Numbered from the stretch's first letter, positions 26,285 to 36,593 are shown. The stretch: DNA of 52,919 nucleotides from Acidimicrobiia bacterium (GCA_016871175.1 VFZL01000030.1:1-52919); one strand, 5' to 3'. The notes: generated from the letters alone by a model not told the origin. Translations and numbers: made by a program.

Positions 26285-28759
26285 CTATCTCGTCAACGCC
26301 GCTGTCGTGCCGACGGGCTCGAGCGGTGTTGGCGAGCGCATCTGGAACGGCGCGCTCGTGACGATCCCTTCGATGAGCGACGACCAGCGGTAGCCGTCCC
26401 TTGCCATCTGCCGCACCAGTTGCCGCAGCGTGGGACCCTCGACGGGCGCGACGCGGCGACCGAGTGCGTAGGTGAGCACTTTTTCGATGACGGTCCGCAC
26501 GAACTCATCGCCGCCCTCTACCAAGAGGGCGGCACGAAACGCCTTCGGACCTTCGACGGTCTTGCCCGAGAGCGTGATGGTCGAGTTGATCGGCGCTTCG
26601 GCATCGGTCTCGCGCCATTGCCCGATGGCATCGAAGTGCTCGAGTGCGAAGCCCAGCGGATCCATTCGCGTGTGGCAGGTCGCGCAGACCGGGTTGCGGC
26701 GATGCTGTTCCATCCGCTCGCGCAGGGCGGTCGGTTTGGCTCCTGGCGTGCTCTCCGCCAGCGGCGGCACGTTCGGAGGTGGCGGCGGCGGCGGCGCGCC
26801 GAGCAGATTCTCCAAGACCCATTTCCCGCGCAGGACGACCGATGTGCGGTCGGCATACGACGTCACGGTCAGCACGCTGCCGTGCCCGAGGAGACCGAAG
26901 CGCCGCTCGTCGGTCAACGTGACGCGGCGGAAATGACTGCCGTAGATACCCGGAACTCCATAGTGCCGCGCCAGCCGCTCGTTCAGGAACGTGTAGTCGG
27001 CGCGCAGCAGCTCCTGGACGGGGCGATCCTCTCGTACCTGACTTTCGAAGAAGAGCTCGGTCTCGCGTCCCATCGCATCGCGCAGCGTCTGGTCGAAGCC
27101 GGCGAAGCGACGCGGGTCGGGCTCGTGCGACTGCAGGTTGCGGACCTGCAGCCACTGCCGAACGAAGTCGCCCAGGAACCGGCTCGCCCGGCGGTCCGCT
27201 AACATCCGCTTGACTTGGCGCGTCAACATCGCCGGCTCACGCAACCTGCCGGCCGCCGCCACCTCGAACAGCTGATTGTCGGGAATGCTGCGCCAGAGAA
27301 AGAACGACATCCGCGACGCCAGCTCGAGATCGCTGATGCGATATGGCGTGCCGGGCCGGGCGTCCGCGGGCTCCCGCTCGCTGCGGATCAGAAAGCTCGG
27401 CGCGGTCAGCATCGCCTCGAGGCCACGTTCGATGCCGGCGTCGAAGTCGCGCTCCTTGCGGCCCGCGCGATAGAGCTCGAACAGCGGCGTCAGATCCTGA
27501 TCGGTCGCCGGACGTCGGTACGCCCGCCGCGCCAGCGTCGACAGGATTTTGCGCGCGCACGGCTCTTCATCGCGCGCGTGGGTCGGCCGGCACGTAAAGA
27601 TCTGGCGGCGGCTCGGCGTGTCCTGCGGAGTCGCCCCGTCGAACGGCCCGGAGATCTGCAGCGTGTTCAGCCCGATCCGGTCATCGTCTCGGGCGCGGCC
27701 GAATGCCGAGAAGACGAGCGCGGACGGCCGCGAGTCGGTGAAGCCGACGGAGACGAGCCTGGTACCCGCCTTGACCGGCACGCGAATTTCCAGCTCGTTG
27801 TCCGCCGTCATGCGGTACTCGTGCACCTGCTTCCCGACGATGTCATCCTCGTAGGGTGCGACGAGGCCGCCGGGATCGGGGCCCTTCAATCTACCGCCCA
27901 CTCGGAAACGCTTGACGAGCGCGTGGTCGATCCGCAGCTCGATCTCGTGCTCGTCCTCGTCGATGCCGATGAGCGCGTCGGTGACACGGTTCCGCCGCAG
28001 CGTCATCTTGAAGGCGTAATCGCCGTCGAGGGGGAACGCGTGTCGCACCGCCAATCCGCCGTGGGAGGCGAACGGCATATCCTCGCTCATCCGCGCATCC
28101 TGGCGTGCGCCGTGGCCGGCGAGCGCGACCTTGTATTCCTGCACCATCGGTCGATTGTCGGGGCTGGCCACCGCCAGGCGGCTGATCTTGGTGGCGGCGA
28201 AGAGGTATCGCGACATGAGCGCTGGTGTGATGGCCAGCACGTCGGCGTTGTTGTCGAAGCCGTAGTTGGCCAGGTCACTTGGCAGGAGATCCGCCCCGTT
28301 GATCTCGAGCGCCAGCAGATCGCGGATGGCGTTGACGTACTCCACGCGATTCAGTCGGCGCGACGCCACGCGTCCCGGATCGGGATTGGCCGCGGCGGAG
28401 CGATCAAGAGATGCCTCGAGTGCCGTGACGAAGCTCATGACTATCGCCGGTTCGGGCCGTGGAGAGCCAAGCGGGGGCATCTGTCCGCTGCGGAGCTTGC
28501 GGACGACTGTTTCCAGCACGGCCGCATGACGCGCCGGGTCGTCGACGTTCACGTCGGCCAACGACAGCCCGGCCGTCTTCAGACGATCGTTGTGGCAGGT
28601 GACGCAATAGGTCTCGAATAGCGCGCGCGCCGGCACCGGTGCGTTCGCAGACCGCGCGACGCCTACCGGTTCCGGCGCCGCTGCCGATTGGGCTCGTCCG
28701 ACCGCGGGGGCCGCGAGCAGCAGTCCGATTGCCGCCACGGTCCTGAGAATGGAGGGCAT
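26285..28759 (-). CDS. DUF1592-family multidomain cytochrome c-like protein (cassette 2)
   Basis: This 824-residue paralog of the 18592-21114 product has a signal peptide (cleavage near VGRAQSAA), the first haem motif CVTCH in LFETYCVTCHNDRLK, then DUF1587 (RRLNRVEYVNAIRDLL), DUF1595 (ILSTLARRAYRRP), DUF1592 (SRMSFFLWRSIPDNQLF), a second CxxCH (CATCHTRMDPLG) and DUF1585 (VLTYALGRRV). Two c-type haems and a periplasmic location are predicted. ATG 28759 is used; GTG 28771 is possible. The ankyrin gene of this copy lies divergently, 96 bases away, so the pair shares one intergenic control region. Confidence 0.9.
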   Translation of the reverse strand: MPSILRTVAAIGLLLAAPAVGRAQSAAAPEPVGVARSANAPVPARALFETYCVTCHNDRLKTAGLSLADVNVDDPARHAAVLETVVRKLRSGQMPPLGSPRPEPAIVMSFVTALEASLDRSAAANPDPGRVASRRLNRVEYVNAIRDLLALEINGADLLPSDLANYGFDNNADVLAITPALMSRYLFAATKISRLAVASPDNRPMVQEYKVALAGHGARQDARMSEDMPFASHGGLAVRHAFPLDGDYAFKMTLRRNRVTDALIGIDEDEHEIELRIDHALVKRFRVGGRLKGPDPGGLVAPYEDDIVGKQVHEYRMTADNELEIRVPVKAGTRLVSVGFTDSRPSALVFSAFGRARDDDRIGLNTLQISGPFDGATPQDTPSRRQIFTCRPTHARDEEPCARKILSTLARRAYRRPATDQDLTPLFELYRAGRKERDFDAGIERGLEAMLTAPSFLIRSEREPADARPGTPYRISDLELASRMSFFLWRSIPDNQLFEVAAAGRLREPAMLTRQVKRMLADRRASRFLGDFVRQWLQVRNLQSHEPDPRRFAGFDQTLRDAMGRETELFFESQVREDRPVQELLRADYTFLNERLARHYGVPGIYGSHFRRVTLTDERRFGLLGHGSVLTVTSYADRTSVVLRGKWVLENLLGAPPPPPPPNVPPLAESTPGAKPTALRERMEQHRRNPVCATCHTRMDPLGFALEHFDAIGQWRETDAEAPINSTITLSGKTVEGPKAFRAALLVEGGDEFVRTVIEKVLTYALGRRVAPVEGPTLRQLVRQMARDGYRWSSLIEGIVTSAPFQMRSPTPLEPVGTTAALTR

Positions 28760-28855
28760 GGGCTTGGCCACGAATGGGTATCATATGTCCCGGGCCAGCA
28801 AATGCCAACGCGCGAAGCGCGTGACTGGTCCGGGATTGTCGCAGGGGGCTTCGCG

Positions 28856-30421
28856 ATGGGTGTGTGGATCGGTCGCCGGATTGCTCCGTTGGTCCTGGGC
28901 GCGGTCGCCAGCCTCGTCGTGCCGAGCCGCTCGTGGTCCGGTCAGGCCGTGGGCGATCTTGTCACCGCGGCGGCCGAGCAGGACGTCCGGAGGGTGAGCG
29001 CTCTCGTGAAGAGTGGCGCGAACGTCAACGCGCGACGAGCCGACGGCGCCACGGCGCTCCTGTACGCGGCCCACTGGAACGACCTCAAGACGGCCGATCT
29101 GCTGCTGCGCGCCGGCGCCGACGTGAATCTGGCCGACGACTACGGCGTCACGGCGCTCGCCCGCGCCTGTGAGAACGCCAGCCTGGCGATGGTCGAGCGG
29201 CTCCTGCAGGCCGGCGCGCGACCGGACGCGGCTCAAGCGAGCGGGATGACGCCGCTCATGCTGGCGGCGACGACCGGGAACGTCCAGATCGCGAAGTTGC
29301 TGGTCGCTCGCGGCGCCAACGTCAACGCCGCGACGCGAGAGACCAAGAACACCGCGTTGATGTGGGCGGTAACCAATCAGCACACGGAGATCGTCCGCCT
29401 GCTGATCGAGGCGCAGGCCAGCGTGCGCGCCGCGACAGACAAAGGGTTCACCATGCTGATGCTCGCCGCTCGCAACGGCGACATCGAAATGGCTCGCATT
29501 CTTCTGGCCGCCGGCGCGAGCGTCAACGAGACAGGGCCGGAAGCGATGCACGTGCTGCCGTACTCGATCATCGCCGGCCGGCCCGCGTTCGCGGAATTCC
29601 TGCTCGAGCAGGGCGCCAATCCGGACGGAGCGATGGCGGGCATCCCGGCGCTTCACGCGGCGGTGGCCCCGATCAGCGTGTGGCTGGGCGAGTGGACCCG
29701 TCGGTTCGGTGGGGAAGCGTTGGCGCCGGGCGGCGGGCTCATGGCGGCTGACCGCCTGCGGCTCGTGAAGGCGCTCTTGTCCCGTGGCGCGAACCCCAAT
29801 TCGCGAATCACCACATCGGCCATGTTCATGAGTTATCTCGGATACCCGACCAAGGGCGCCTTCGAGCCGTACTCGTGCGGAACCGGCGATCTTATTGGGG
29901 CCACACCACTCTGGCTCGCCGCCTACAACGCCAACGAGCCTCGCGGGAGTTTCACGCCCGACAACCGTCCCGCGGAGCTCCTGCGCGCCCTGCTCGCGGC
30001 CGGCGCCGATCTGCGCCTCACGTCGAGCGATGGGACGACACCGCTGATGATGGCGGCGGGGTTGGGCCGGGCCACGTTCGCGCCGCTGAAGCGCGGGGTC
30101 CGCTCGGAGAGTGCGGAGGAAGCGGTCACGCTGCTCATCGAGAAGGGTGCCGACGTCAACGCGATCAATGAAGCGGACTTCGCCGCCATTCATGGCGCCG
30201 CGTTTCGCGGGTTGAATGAGGTGATCAAGATCCTGGTGGACCACGGCGCCGACATCAACGCCCGCGATTTCCGCGGCCGCACGCCTTATCGGCTCGCCGA
30301 AGGCAACAAGCAGTCGTTCCAGTTCCAGCACTACCAGGAGACGGCCGAGTTCATCAAGAGCCTGGGCGCCAACCCGCACTTGGGGCTGAAGGGCGAGGTG
30401 CAGGAGCGTCTGCGCGACTAG
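28856..30421 (+). CDS. Exported ankyrin-repeat protein (cassette 2, divergent)
   Basis: This 521-residue protein has a signal-like N terminus (RRIAPLVLGAVASLVV) and about ten ankyrin repeats, with cores such as TALLYAAHWNDLKTADLLL, TPLMLAATTGNVQIAKLLV and TALMWAVTNQHTEIVRLLI. It contains a long insertion-bearing repeat near residues 270-360, as in the paralogs. ATG 28856 has a GGGGG ribosome-binding-like run eight bases upstream; longer starts have neither site nor signal. It is transcribed away from the DUF1592 gene, whereas in the other copies it is the last gene of the same strand, suggesting local rearrangement. The binding partner is unknown. Confidence 0.85.
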   Translation: MGVWIGRRIAPLVLGAVASLVVPSRSWSGQAVGDLVTAAAEQDVRRVSALVKSGANVNARRADGATALLYAAHWNDLKTADLLLRAGADVNLADDYGVTALARACENASLAMVERLLQAGARPDAAQASGMTPLMLAATTGNVQIAKLLVARGANVNAATRETKNTALMWAVTNQHTEIVRLLIEAQASVRAATDKGFTMLMLAARNGDIEMARILLAAGASVNETGPEAMHVLPYSIIAGRPAFAEFLLEQGANPDGAMAGIPALHAAVAPISVWLGEWTRRFGGEALAPGGGLMAADRLRLVKALLSRGANPNSRITTSAMFMSYLGYPTKGAFEPYSCGTGDLIGATPLWLAAYNANEPRGSFTPDNRPAELLRALLAAGADLRLTSSDGTTPLMMAAGLGRATFAPLKRGVRSESAEEAVTLLIEKGADVNAINEADFAAIHGAAFRGLNEVIKILVDHGADINARDFRGRTPYRLAEGNKQSFQFQHYQETAEFIKSLGANPHLGLKGEVQERLRD

Positions 30422-30559
30422 TCCGGCCACTGGTCCACTAGCCCCCCACCAGCCCCGAGTGTGACGGAGCGGTCAGGCGATTGGCATCGGCCACCTCCAA
30501 GGGCATTCGCGCCACGACGACGTCAGCGCAACGGCCGTCCTTGCGGCCGGATTGGTCGA

Positions 30560-32727
30560 TTACTTCCCGATCCCGTAGAGATGGCCCATCGTGCGAATCA
30601 CGATCAGACCATCGGAGATCGCGGGTGTCGCCATGATGACTTCCTTCATCTCGTTCTTGGCGACTTGCGTGAGGCCGGACGCGGCGGTCACGACATACAC
30701 CTCGCCGTCCTCGCTGGCGAGATACAGATGTCCATCGGCGGCAATCGGCGACGCTGAAAACGCACCGCCAGATCCCACGCGCCCGCGGAACGCGCGCTTG
30801 CCGGTCTCCACGTCGTAGGCGCCAACGACGCCATTGACGTTCAACGTGAACAGCAGGCCGTCGTACACGATCGGCGTGGGGATGTACGTTCCCTCGTTCA
30901 AATTGCTCCAGACGACGCTCTGGTTAGAGGTCTGCCCTTGCGTCAGGGAGATATCGCCGCTCGCGCCCGGGCGAATGGCGTAGATCGGACGCACAGGGGG
31001 ATAGCCTCCGGTCACGAAGACGACGCCAGGGCCGACAACCGGCGTGCCGATCGTGATTTCAGAATTCGGCCCGAGGGTCCACAGCAGTGTGCCCCTGCTC
31101 GCCTCGTAGCCCCGCACCTTGGTGCCGTTGGTGACGATCACATCGCGTCCATCGAGCGCCCGAGCCAGCGTGGGCGTGCCCCAGGTGGAGATTTCATCCG
31201 AACAATCCGTACGCCACATCTGTTTGCCCGTCGCCAGATCCCACGCGGCGATGTACGACCCGTTCTGAACATCGGCCTGGAGGATCACGGTGTTGCGATA
31301 GATGATCGGGGAGCTCGAGTGGCCCCACTGGAACGTCGGGTCGAAGAACCACCCGCTGTCGAGTGCGTCGAGCTTGACCCGCCACAACTCCTTCCCGTTC
31401 ACATCCCACGCGACGAGGAGACCTGCCGATCCGAACACCGCGACGACGCGCCGTCCGTCGGTGACCGGCGTCGAGCCCGCTTGCGTGCTCTTGGTGTGAC
31501 GCTTCGTGCGCGGTACGTCGGTCGCAGCCGTCCGTTCCCAGAGCACCTTCCCCGTGGCCTTCTCGAGGCAGTACATCTTCCATTCGTGCACGGACAGGTC
31601 GTCGACCGGCTTCACGTCACCGTACAGACCGGTCTTGATCGTGTTGTCACCCGCCTGACTCACCGCGGTTGTCGCGAAGACGCGACTGCCCCAGATGATC
31701 GGGCTCGACGTCGCGATGCCTGGTATCGGGGTTTTCCACCGGATGTTCCGCCCGGTCGTGACGTTCCACTCGGTGACCGCGCGTTGGCCGTCGTCATTGC
31801 CGGCGGAGCCGTCACCGCGGAAGCCCGGCCAGTTGCGAGCCTCCGACCGACGCGCTGCGGGCTTGGCCGGCGTCGAAGGTGGATTGGCGGACCCAGCCGG
31901 CGTCGTTGACGCGAAGGGCGAGGTCGACGACGACGTATCCGAGACGCGGGCCAGCGTCATGTTGACCGGGCCCTGCGACAGGCTGACCGAATCCATCGGC
32001 CCACCGCCGCGGCCCTGGAACCTGAGCGTCGCGTTCACCTCGATCACGCGGAAGACGTCCTCCGCCGAAGGCACGAGCTTCACCTGCGGTTGCCCCTGGA
32101 CTTGGAGCATCAATTGTTCGCCTTGCGCGGTTACCGCCATGGTGACGCCGCTCGACTCGTCACGATACGTGCCGGTGTAGGCCGCAAGCCTTGCCGGGTC
32201 GACGGAGAAGGCGGCTGCGGCGGGCTCCGGCAGCTTGTCGAGCGCCGTCTTGATGAGGGAGCCCAACGCGTCGCGCTTCATCGTGCCCGCGAGGCTCAGG
32301 GCCGCCTGCAGGCCCGCGTGCGTCACCTTGCCTGCGAGTGCGGCCTTCACCGTCCCCTCGGCGTTCATTTGCACCGCAGCCGCGAGGGCACCGTCCGCGT
32401 TCGCGCCGTGTTCCAGCAGGAAGGTCGCGACGTCGGCGTGACCGTTGGTCAGCGCCATCTCCACGGCCCGCGCGCGATCAGGAGCTTCACGGCGTCCATG
32501 CGACCGTTGTTGGCCGCGAGGATGAGCGGCGTGACGTCGTACCGCGATTTGGCATTGATGTCCGCGCCCTTGTCGAGCGCCGCGGTGATGCGAGCGACGT
32601 CGCCGAGGCGGGCGGCGTCCCACAACGCCTCGTTCGCGGCCGCCGATCCTTGCCCGGTGGCGTTGACGACTGCTGCACAGGTTGCACCGAGGATCAGCGT
32701 GACGATCCCGTAGCGCTGGCGTCTCAT
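30560..32727 (-). pseudogene. Ankyrin plus PQQ-type beta-propeller protein, broken by a frameshift near 32470
   Basis: The 5' part, from ATG 32727 with AGGAGGG upstream, encodes a signal peptide and two ankyrin repeats ending at LLIARG. The frame then runs to a stop at 32449. A second frame picks up at about 32470 with AVEMALTNGHADVATFLLEHG and continues to 30560. About half an ankyrin repeat (14-15 residues) is missing at the junction, consistent with a deletion between GCGCG-like runs. The second part contains a spacer domain, then a multi-blade PQQ-like propeller (WEMYCLEKATGK-like repeats, VAWDVNGKELWRVKLDALDSG). The propeller may be structural; no quinoprotein active site was established. 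Confidence 0.65.
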
Positions 32728-32840
32728 GTCGAACCCTCCTGCCGTGGGTGTCCCGACGCCCGAGCATATCCTCTCTTGGGACGAGAGCGGAGAGAGCGGA
32801 TCGCGGGTCGCCGGCCGCTGTCGACTGCTATCATCCGTCG

Positions 32841-33764
32841 ATGCTCGCCCGTGCGTGCGCAGCGACAGCGATCGGGGCGGTTGTGCTAGGCAGCGCGCCG
32901 AGCGCGGCGCCGCAGCCGGCGCAGGAGTTGACCGACGTCCTCCGTCGAGCGGGCGCGTATGTCGAACAGTTCCAGCGTCAACTGTCCAGCATCGTGTCGG
33001 AGGAGACATATCGGCAGGAGGTCGTCCCCGCCGTCGGCCGGGGTACCGGGAGACGCATTCGGCCGGAACGACGGCAATTGCGCTCGGACCTGTTGCTGCT
33101 GCGACCCGAGGGCTCCACGACCTGGGTCCAGTATCGGGACGTGTTCGAGGTTGACGGCCGACCGGTTCGCGGTCGCGAAGAGCGCCTGACCGCACTGTTT
33201 GCCAAGCCCGGCATGTCGAACGTCGAGCGTGTGCAGAGCATCCTCGCCGAGAGTGCGCGCTACAACATCGGGCGCATCCGGCGGACGATGAACGTGCCCG
33301 TGCTCCCGCTCGAGGTGCTCGCGCCACGGCGCCAAAGTCGGTTTCGGTTCACGCTCGACGAAACCGGTGCGCGCCGATCGGAGAAGCACGCGAGCGGCCT
33401 GCCTTCCGCGCCACACTTTCACGCGAGCGTCGAGGGTTGGGTCGTCACGTTCCAGGAGCGTCGAGGACCCACATTGGTGCAGACGTTCAACGGCGGCGAC
33501 GTGTTCTCGCGTGGTCGATTCTGGCTCGAACCCGACACGGGGCGTGTGCTCGCGAGCGAGATGGTGGCGCAGGAGAAACAGGTCTCAGGCTTGCTGCAGG
33601 TGAGCTATCAATCGGAGCCGCTCCTCGGATTCTTGGTGCCCGTCCACCTTCGCGAGGAATACACGCAAGCGGGCTATGGGGCCAGCATCCTGGGTGAAGC
33701 GACCCACGGCAACTTCAGGCGCGTCCGCCTCGACGTCCAGACGGCCGTCACACCGCGCCGTTAG
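32841..33764 (+). CDS. Secreted protein of unknown function
   Basis: This 307-residue protein has a signal peptide (ACAATAIGAVVLGSAPSAA). The mature part has a helical N-terminal segment (YVEQFQRQLSSIVSEETY), an Arg-rich middle, and a beta-rich C terminus that ends with LVPVHLREEYTQ. I do not recognise a named family, though this layout recurs in acidobacterial genomes as far as I know. ATG 32841 is the first start giving a clean signal. It is divergent from the frameshifted ankyrin-PQQ gene (114 bases) and convergent with the ankyrin gene 6 bases downstream. Confidence 0.65.
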   Translation: MLARACAATAIGAVVLGSAPSAAPQPAQELTDVLRRAGAYVEQFQRQLSSIVSEETYRQEVVPAVGRGTGRRIRPERRQLRSDLLLLRPEGSTTWVQYRDVFEVDGRPVRGREERLTALFAKPGMSNVERVQSILAESARYNIGRIRRTMNVPVLPLEVLAPRRQSRFRFTLDETGARRSEKHASGLPSAPHFHASVEGWVVTFQERRGPTLVQTFNGGDVFSRGRFWLEPDTGRVLASEMVAQEKQVSGLLQVSYQSEPLLGFLVPVHLREEYTQAGYGASILGEATHGNFRRVRLDVQTAVTPRR

Positions 33765-33770
33765 CTGGGC

Positions 33771-35216
33771 CTACTGCACGCCGGCCTGCGTGAGCGCTCC
33801 GAGGGCGCGAAGTGTCTCGCTGGTCTTGGGGCGCGGACGCATCGGATTCAAGGTGAGGTCGAATGGCGTGCGACCGTTGTTGTCCTTGGTGTTGACGTCG
33901 GCGCCGCGCTCGGCGAGGAACCGGATCACGCTGTCGAACGATACGTTGGCCGCGCCGTGTGTGGCGGTCTGCCCGCTGCGACTCCGCTCGTTGACGTCTC
34001 CACCCAAACCGACGAGGTACTGGACTGCTTCGAGCATCCGACCCTCAGGAGGCATGCGCGAGTCGGTTTGGCCCAGGCCGGCGGCCACCATGAGCGGGGT
34101 GATGTTACCCTCCGTACCCAGGCGCGTATCGGCGCCGGCGTCCGCAAGCAGGCGTATCAGCTCCAGCTTTCCGTCCTTGGCGGCGAGCCAGAGCGGCGTC
34201 GCTCCCACGTAGTACGCACGCGCGACGTAGTCCCCGCGACGGAACGGCAGACCCTTCGTGAGTCGCGCGTTCACATTCGCCGTCTGGCGGATCAGAGCCT
34301 TGACAAGATTCGTCTTGTCCGTGTCAACAGCCGCATGAAGCGCAGTCATGCCGAGCTTGTCCGCCGCCGCATGGTTTGCGCCGCGATCCAGCAACATCAT
34401 CGCGACGCGCTCATGACCGCTGGCCGAGGGCACCAGCCGATAGTCGCTGGCCGTGATCGCGTCGATGCTCGCGGCGGCGGTCAGGAGTGCTGTGCTCCCG
34501 TCCGGGCCCGCGGCGTCGATGGTCGCGCCGCCCTGCACGAGCGCTTCTGCCGACGCCAGGTCGCCACCCCGCGCGGCGAAGAAGAGCGGTGTGACACCGG
34601 TCTTCGTGCGCGCGTTCGGATCGGCACCAGCCGCAAGGAGGCGAGCGACGATGGCGCCGTGTCCTTCGGCGGCGGCCCACATGACGGCTGTTTGGGCATG
34701 GGCGTCGGCGACCTGCGCATTCGGGTCGGCTCTCTTCGCCAGCAGAGCGTCGACCGCCTCGAGGGATCCAGCCTTTGCACACGCCATCAGCACCGTTTCG
34801 CCCGACGGGAGCGCCGCGCGCGCATCCGCGCCTGAGGCGAGGAGCCGTCGGACCATCTCGGCGCTGCCGTTGTTGCACGCAAGGAACAGGGGAGCCACGC
34901 CCAGATCCGTCACGCGACCCGGGTCCGCTCGATGCCGCAGCAGGAGATCCGCCAGGTCGACGTCGTTCCAGTGTGCGGCCCAGTGCAGCGCGGTGGACCC
35001 GTCGGGTTGAGGCGCGTTCACATCCGCGCCCCGCGTCAGCAGCGCACGGACCCGCTCCCGATCCTGGCGTTCGGCGGCCTCCGCGACCAGCGCGGAACCG
35101 TTGCTCGCGGCGGCAGGAGCGGCGCTGGGGTGGGGCGTGCTCGCACACACGACCAGCAGCGCGACGCACGCCATTGTGGTGTTCCGCTTGCGACCGAGTG
35201 TCAATCGCCAGTCCAT
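33771..35216 (-). CDS. Exported ankyrin-repeat protein (cassette 3)
   Basis: This 481-residue protein has a signal-like N terminus (TMACVALLVVCASTPHPSA) and about ten ankyrin repeats, including TALHWAAHWNDVDLADLLL, APLFLACNNGSAEMVRRLL and TAVMWAAAEGHGAIVARLL. A repeat with an inserted GLPFRRGDYVARAYYVGATPLWLAAKDG segment corresponds to the insertion seen in its paralogs. It starts 33 bases after the DUF1552 stop on the same strand, as the third gene of cassette 3. It is presumably a periplasmic protein-binding component; the partner is unknown. Confidence 0.85.
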   Translation of the reverse strand: MDWRLTLGRKRNTTMACVALLVVCASTPHPSAAPAAASNGSALVAEAAERQDRERVRALLTRGADVNAPQPDGSTALHWAAHWNDVDLADLLLRHRADPGRVTDLGVAPLFLACNNGSAEMVRRLLASGADARAALPSGETVLMACAKAGSLEAVDALLAKRADPNAQVADAHAQTAVMWAAAEGHGAIVARLLAAGADPNARTKTGVTPLFFAARGGDLASAEALVQGGATIDAAGPDGSTALLTAAASIDAITASDYRLVPSASGHERVAMMLLDRGANHAAADKLGMTALHAAVDTDKTNLVKALIRQTANVNARLTKGLPFRRGDYVARAYYVGATPLWLAAKDGKLELIRLLADAGADTRLGTEGNITPLMVAAGLGQTDSRMPPEGRMLEAVQYLVGLGGDVNERSRSGQTATHGAANVSFDSVIRFLAERGADVNTKDNNGRTPFDLTLNPMRPRPKTSETLRALGALTQAGVQ

Positions 35217-35249
35217 GCCGTGTCCCGGGTCGGGGACGGAGCCCCGTCG

Positions 35250-36593
35250 TTAAACCGTGAGCGGCGTCAGTTGTCCGGTGCTGTCGCCGAACGATTCGAT
35301 GGGCACGCCGAGCGAGTCGAGCATGGTGAGAAACAGATTCGTCACCGGCGTGTACATCGGGACCGTGATCTGCCGTCCGCTCCTCCACTGACGCGACAAG
35401 AGGATCGTCGGCAGATCGTGATGGTTGTGAGTGTTGCCATCGCTCATGCCGCTCCCGTAGAGCAGCGTCAGATGATCGAGCAACTTCCCAGGACCGTCCG
35501 GCGTTGTCGCCAGCCGATTCAAGTAGTGCGCGAACAGCGTCGAATGGAAGATGTTGACCTTCTGCAGCTTCGCGATCTTGCTCTTGTCGTTCCCGTGATG
35601 CGAGAGCGCGTGATGCGCGTCAGGCACGCCGATTTCCGGATACGCGCGCTGGCTCGTCTCGTTGGCCACCATGAAGGTGATGACGCGCGTCAGGTCAGCC
35701 TGATACGCCAGCACTTGCAAGTCGAACATCAGCTTGGCGTGGTCCTCGAACTGCCGGGGGATGCCAGCCGGTTGGTCGACGATCGGCAGCTCGCGGTCGC
35801 TTTGCTCCTCGGCCCGCTGAATCCGGCGTTCGACGTCGCGGATGGCTTCCGAGTACTCATCGAGCTTGCGGCTGTCCTGTACGCCGAGGTCGGCCTTCAG
35901 TCGACTGAGGCGCTGATTGACGGCATCCAGGATGCTCCGCTGCTCGGCCCGTCGGGCCGCGCTGGCCGTCTTGTCCGTGCTCGCGGTGCCACCGAACATC
36001 CGCTCGAACACCACGCGCGGGTCGTTCTCCATTGGCAGCGGCGTCGTGGGCGTGCGCCAGCAGAGCGTGTTCGCGTAGGCGCAGCTGTATCCCGGATCGC
36101 AGGAGCCGATCGCCTCACGCGAATCGAGCGAGAGCTCGAGCGATGCGAATTGCGTGTCCTGGCCCAGCGTGCGCGCAGCGATCTGATCGATCGACACGCC
36201 CGCCCCGAGGTCCGTGCCTTCGGTCTTCTTCGGATGCACGCCCGTGAGATACGCGCCCGACGCACGTGCGTGATCGCCGGCGCCCTCGCCCGGCAGCGCG
36301 TCCGCCTGTTTGTTGGAGAGGCCCGTGACGACGAGCAGGCGATCCCGGTATCCCGCGAACGGCTCGAGCGCAGCGGGGAGGCCGACCGACAGGTCCTCCT
36401 GCTTCGGCGTCCAGTTCTGCATCCAGATGCCGTTCGGCACGTAGACGATGCCGAGTCGCGCAATCGGCTTGGCCGCGCTGCTGCGTGGAGCGGCGAACGC
36501 GGGCACCATGCCGTCGAGCAGCGGAAGCGCCAACGCGGTCCCCATGCCGCGCAGGAAGGTCCGCCGTGGCAAGGCTTTCTTGGTGACGATCAT
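35250..36593 (-). CDS. DUF1552 (HXXSHH) protein with Tat-like signal (cassette 3)
   Basis: This 447-residue paralog starts MIVTKKALPRRTFLRGMG, a twin-arginine-like leader nearly identical to the copy-1 leader. The family motif appears as HALSHH, and the conserved Cys pair as GSCDPGYSCAYANTLCW, with one extra Cys. IARLGIVYVPNGIWMQNW and PRVVFERMFGG are also conserved. ATG 36593 overlaps the upstream DUF1592 stop by four bases (36590-36593), exactly as in copy 1. The function is unknown; co-conservation argues that DUF1592 and DUF1552 proteins work together. Confidence 0.9.
   Translation of the reverse strand: MIVTKKALPRRTFLRGMGTALALPLLDGMVPAFAAPRSSAAKPIARLGIVYVPNGIWMQNWTPKQEDLSVGLPAALEPFAGYRDRLLVVTGLSNKQADALPGEGAGDHARASGAYLTGVHPKKTEGTDLGAGVSIDQIAARTLGQDTQFASLELSLDSREAIGSCDPGYSCAYANTLCWRTPTTPLPMENDPRVVFERMFGGTASTDKTASAARRAEQRSILDAVNQRLSRLKADLGVQDSRKLDEYSEAIRDVERRIQRAEEQSDRELPIVDQPAGIPRQFEDHAKLMFDLQVLAYQADLTRVITFMVANETSQRAYPEIGVPDAHHALSHHGNDKSKIAKLQKVNIFHSTLFAHYLNRLATTPDGPGKLLDHLTLLYGSGMSDGNTHNHHDLPTILLSRQWRSGRQITVPMYTPVTNLFLTMLDSLGVPIESFGDSTGQLTPLTV

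Noticed and set aside
28781-30430. Minus-strand open frame of 549 codons
   Set aside because: It is antisense to the cassette-2 ankyrin gene; its length follows from the periodic composition of ankyrin repeats.
30560-32470. PQQ-dependent dehydrogenase
   Set aside because: The propeller repeats are of the PQQ-like type, but I could not find the catalytic or PQQ-ligand residues expected of quinoprotein dehydrogenases.
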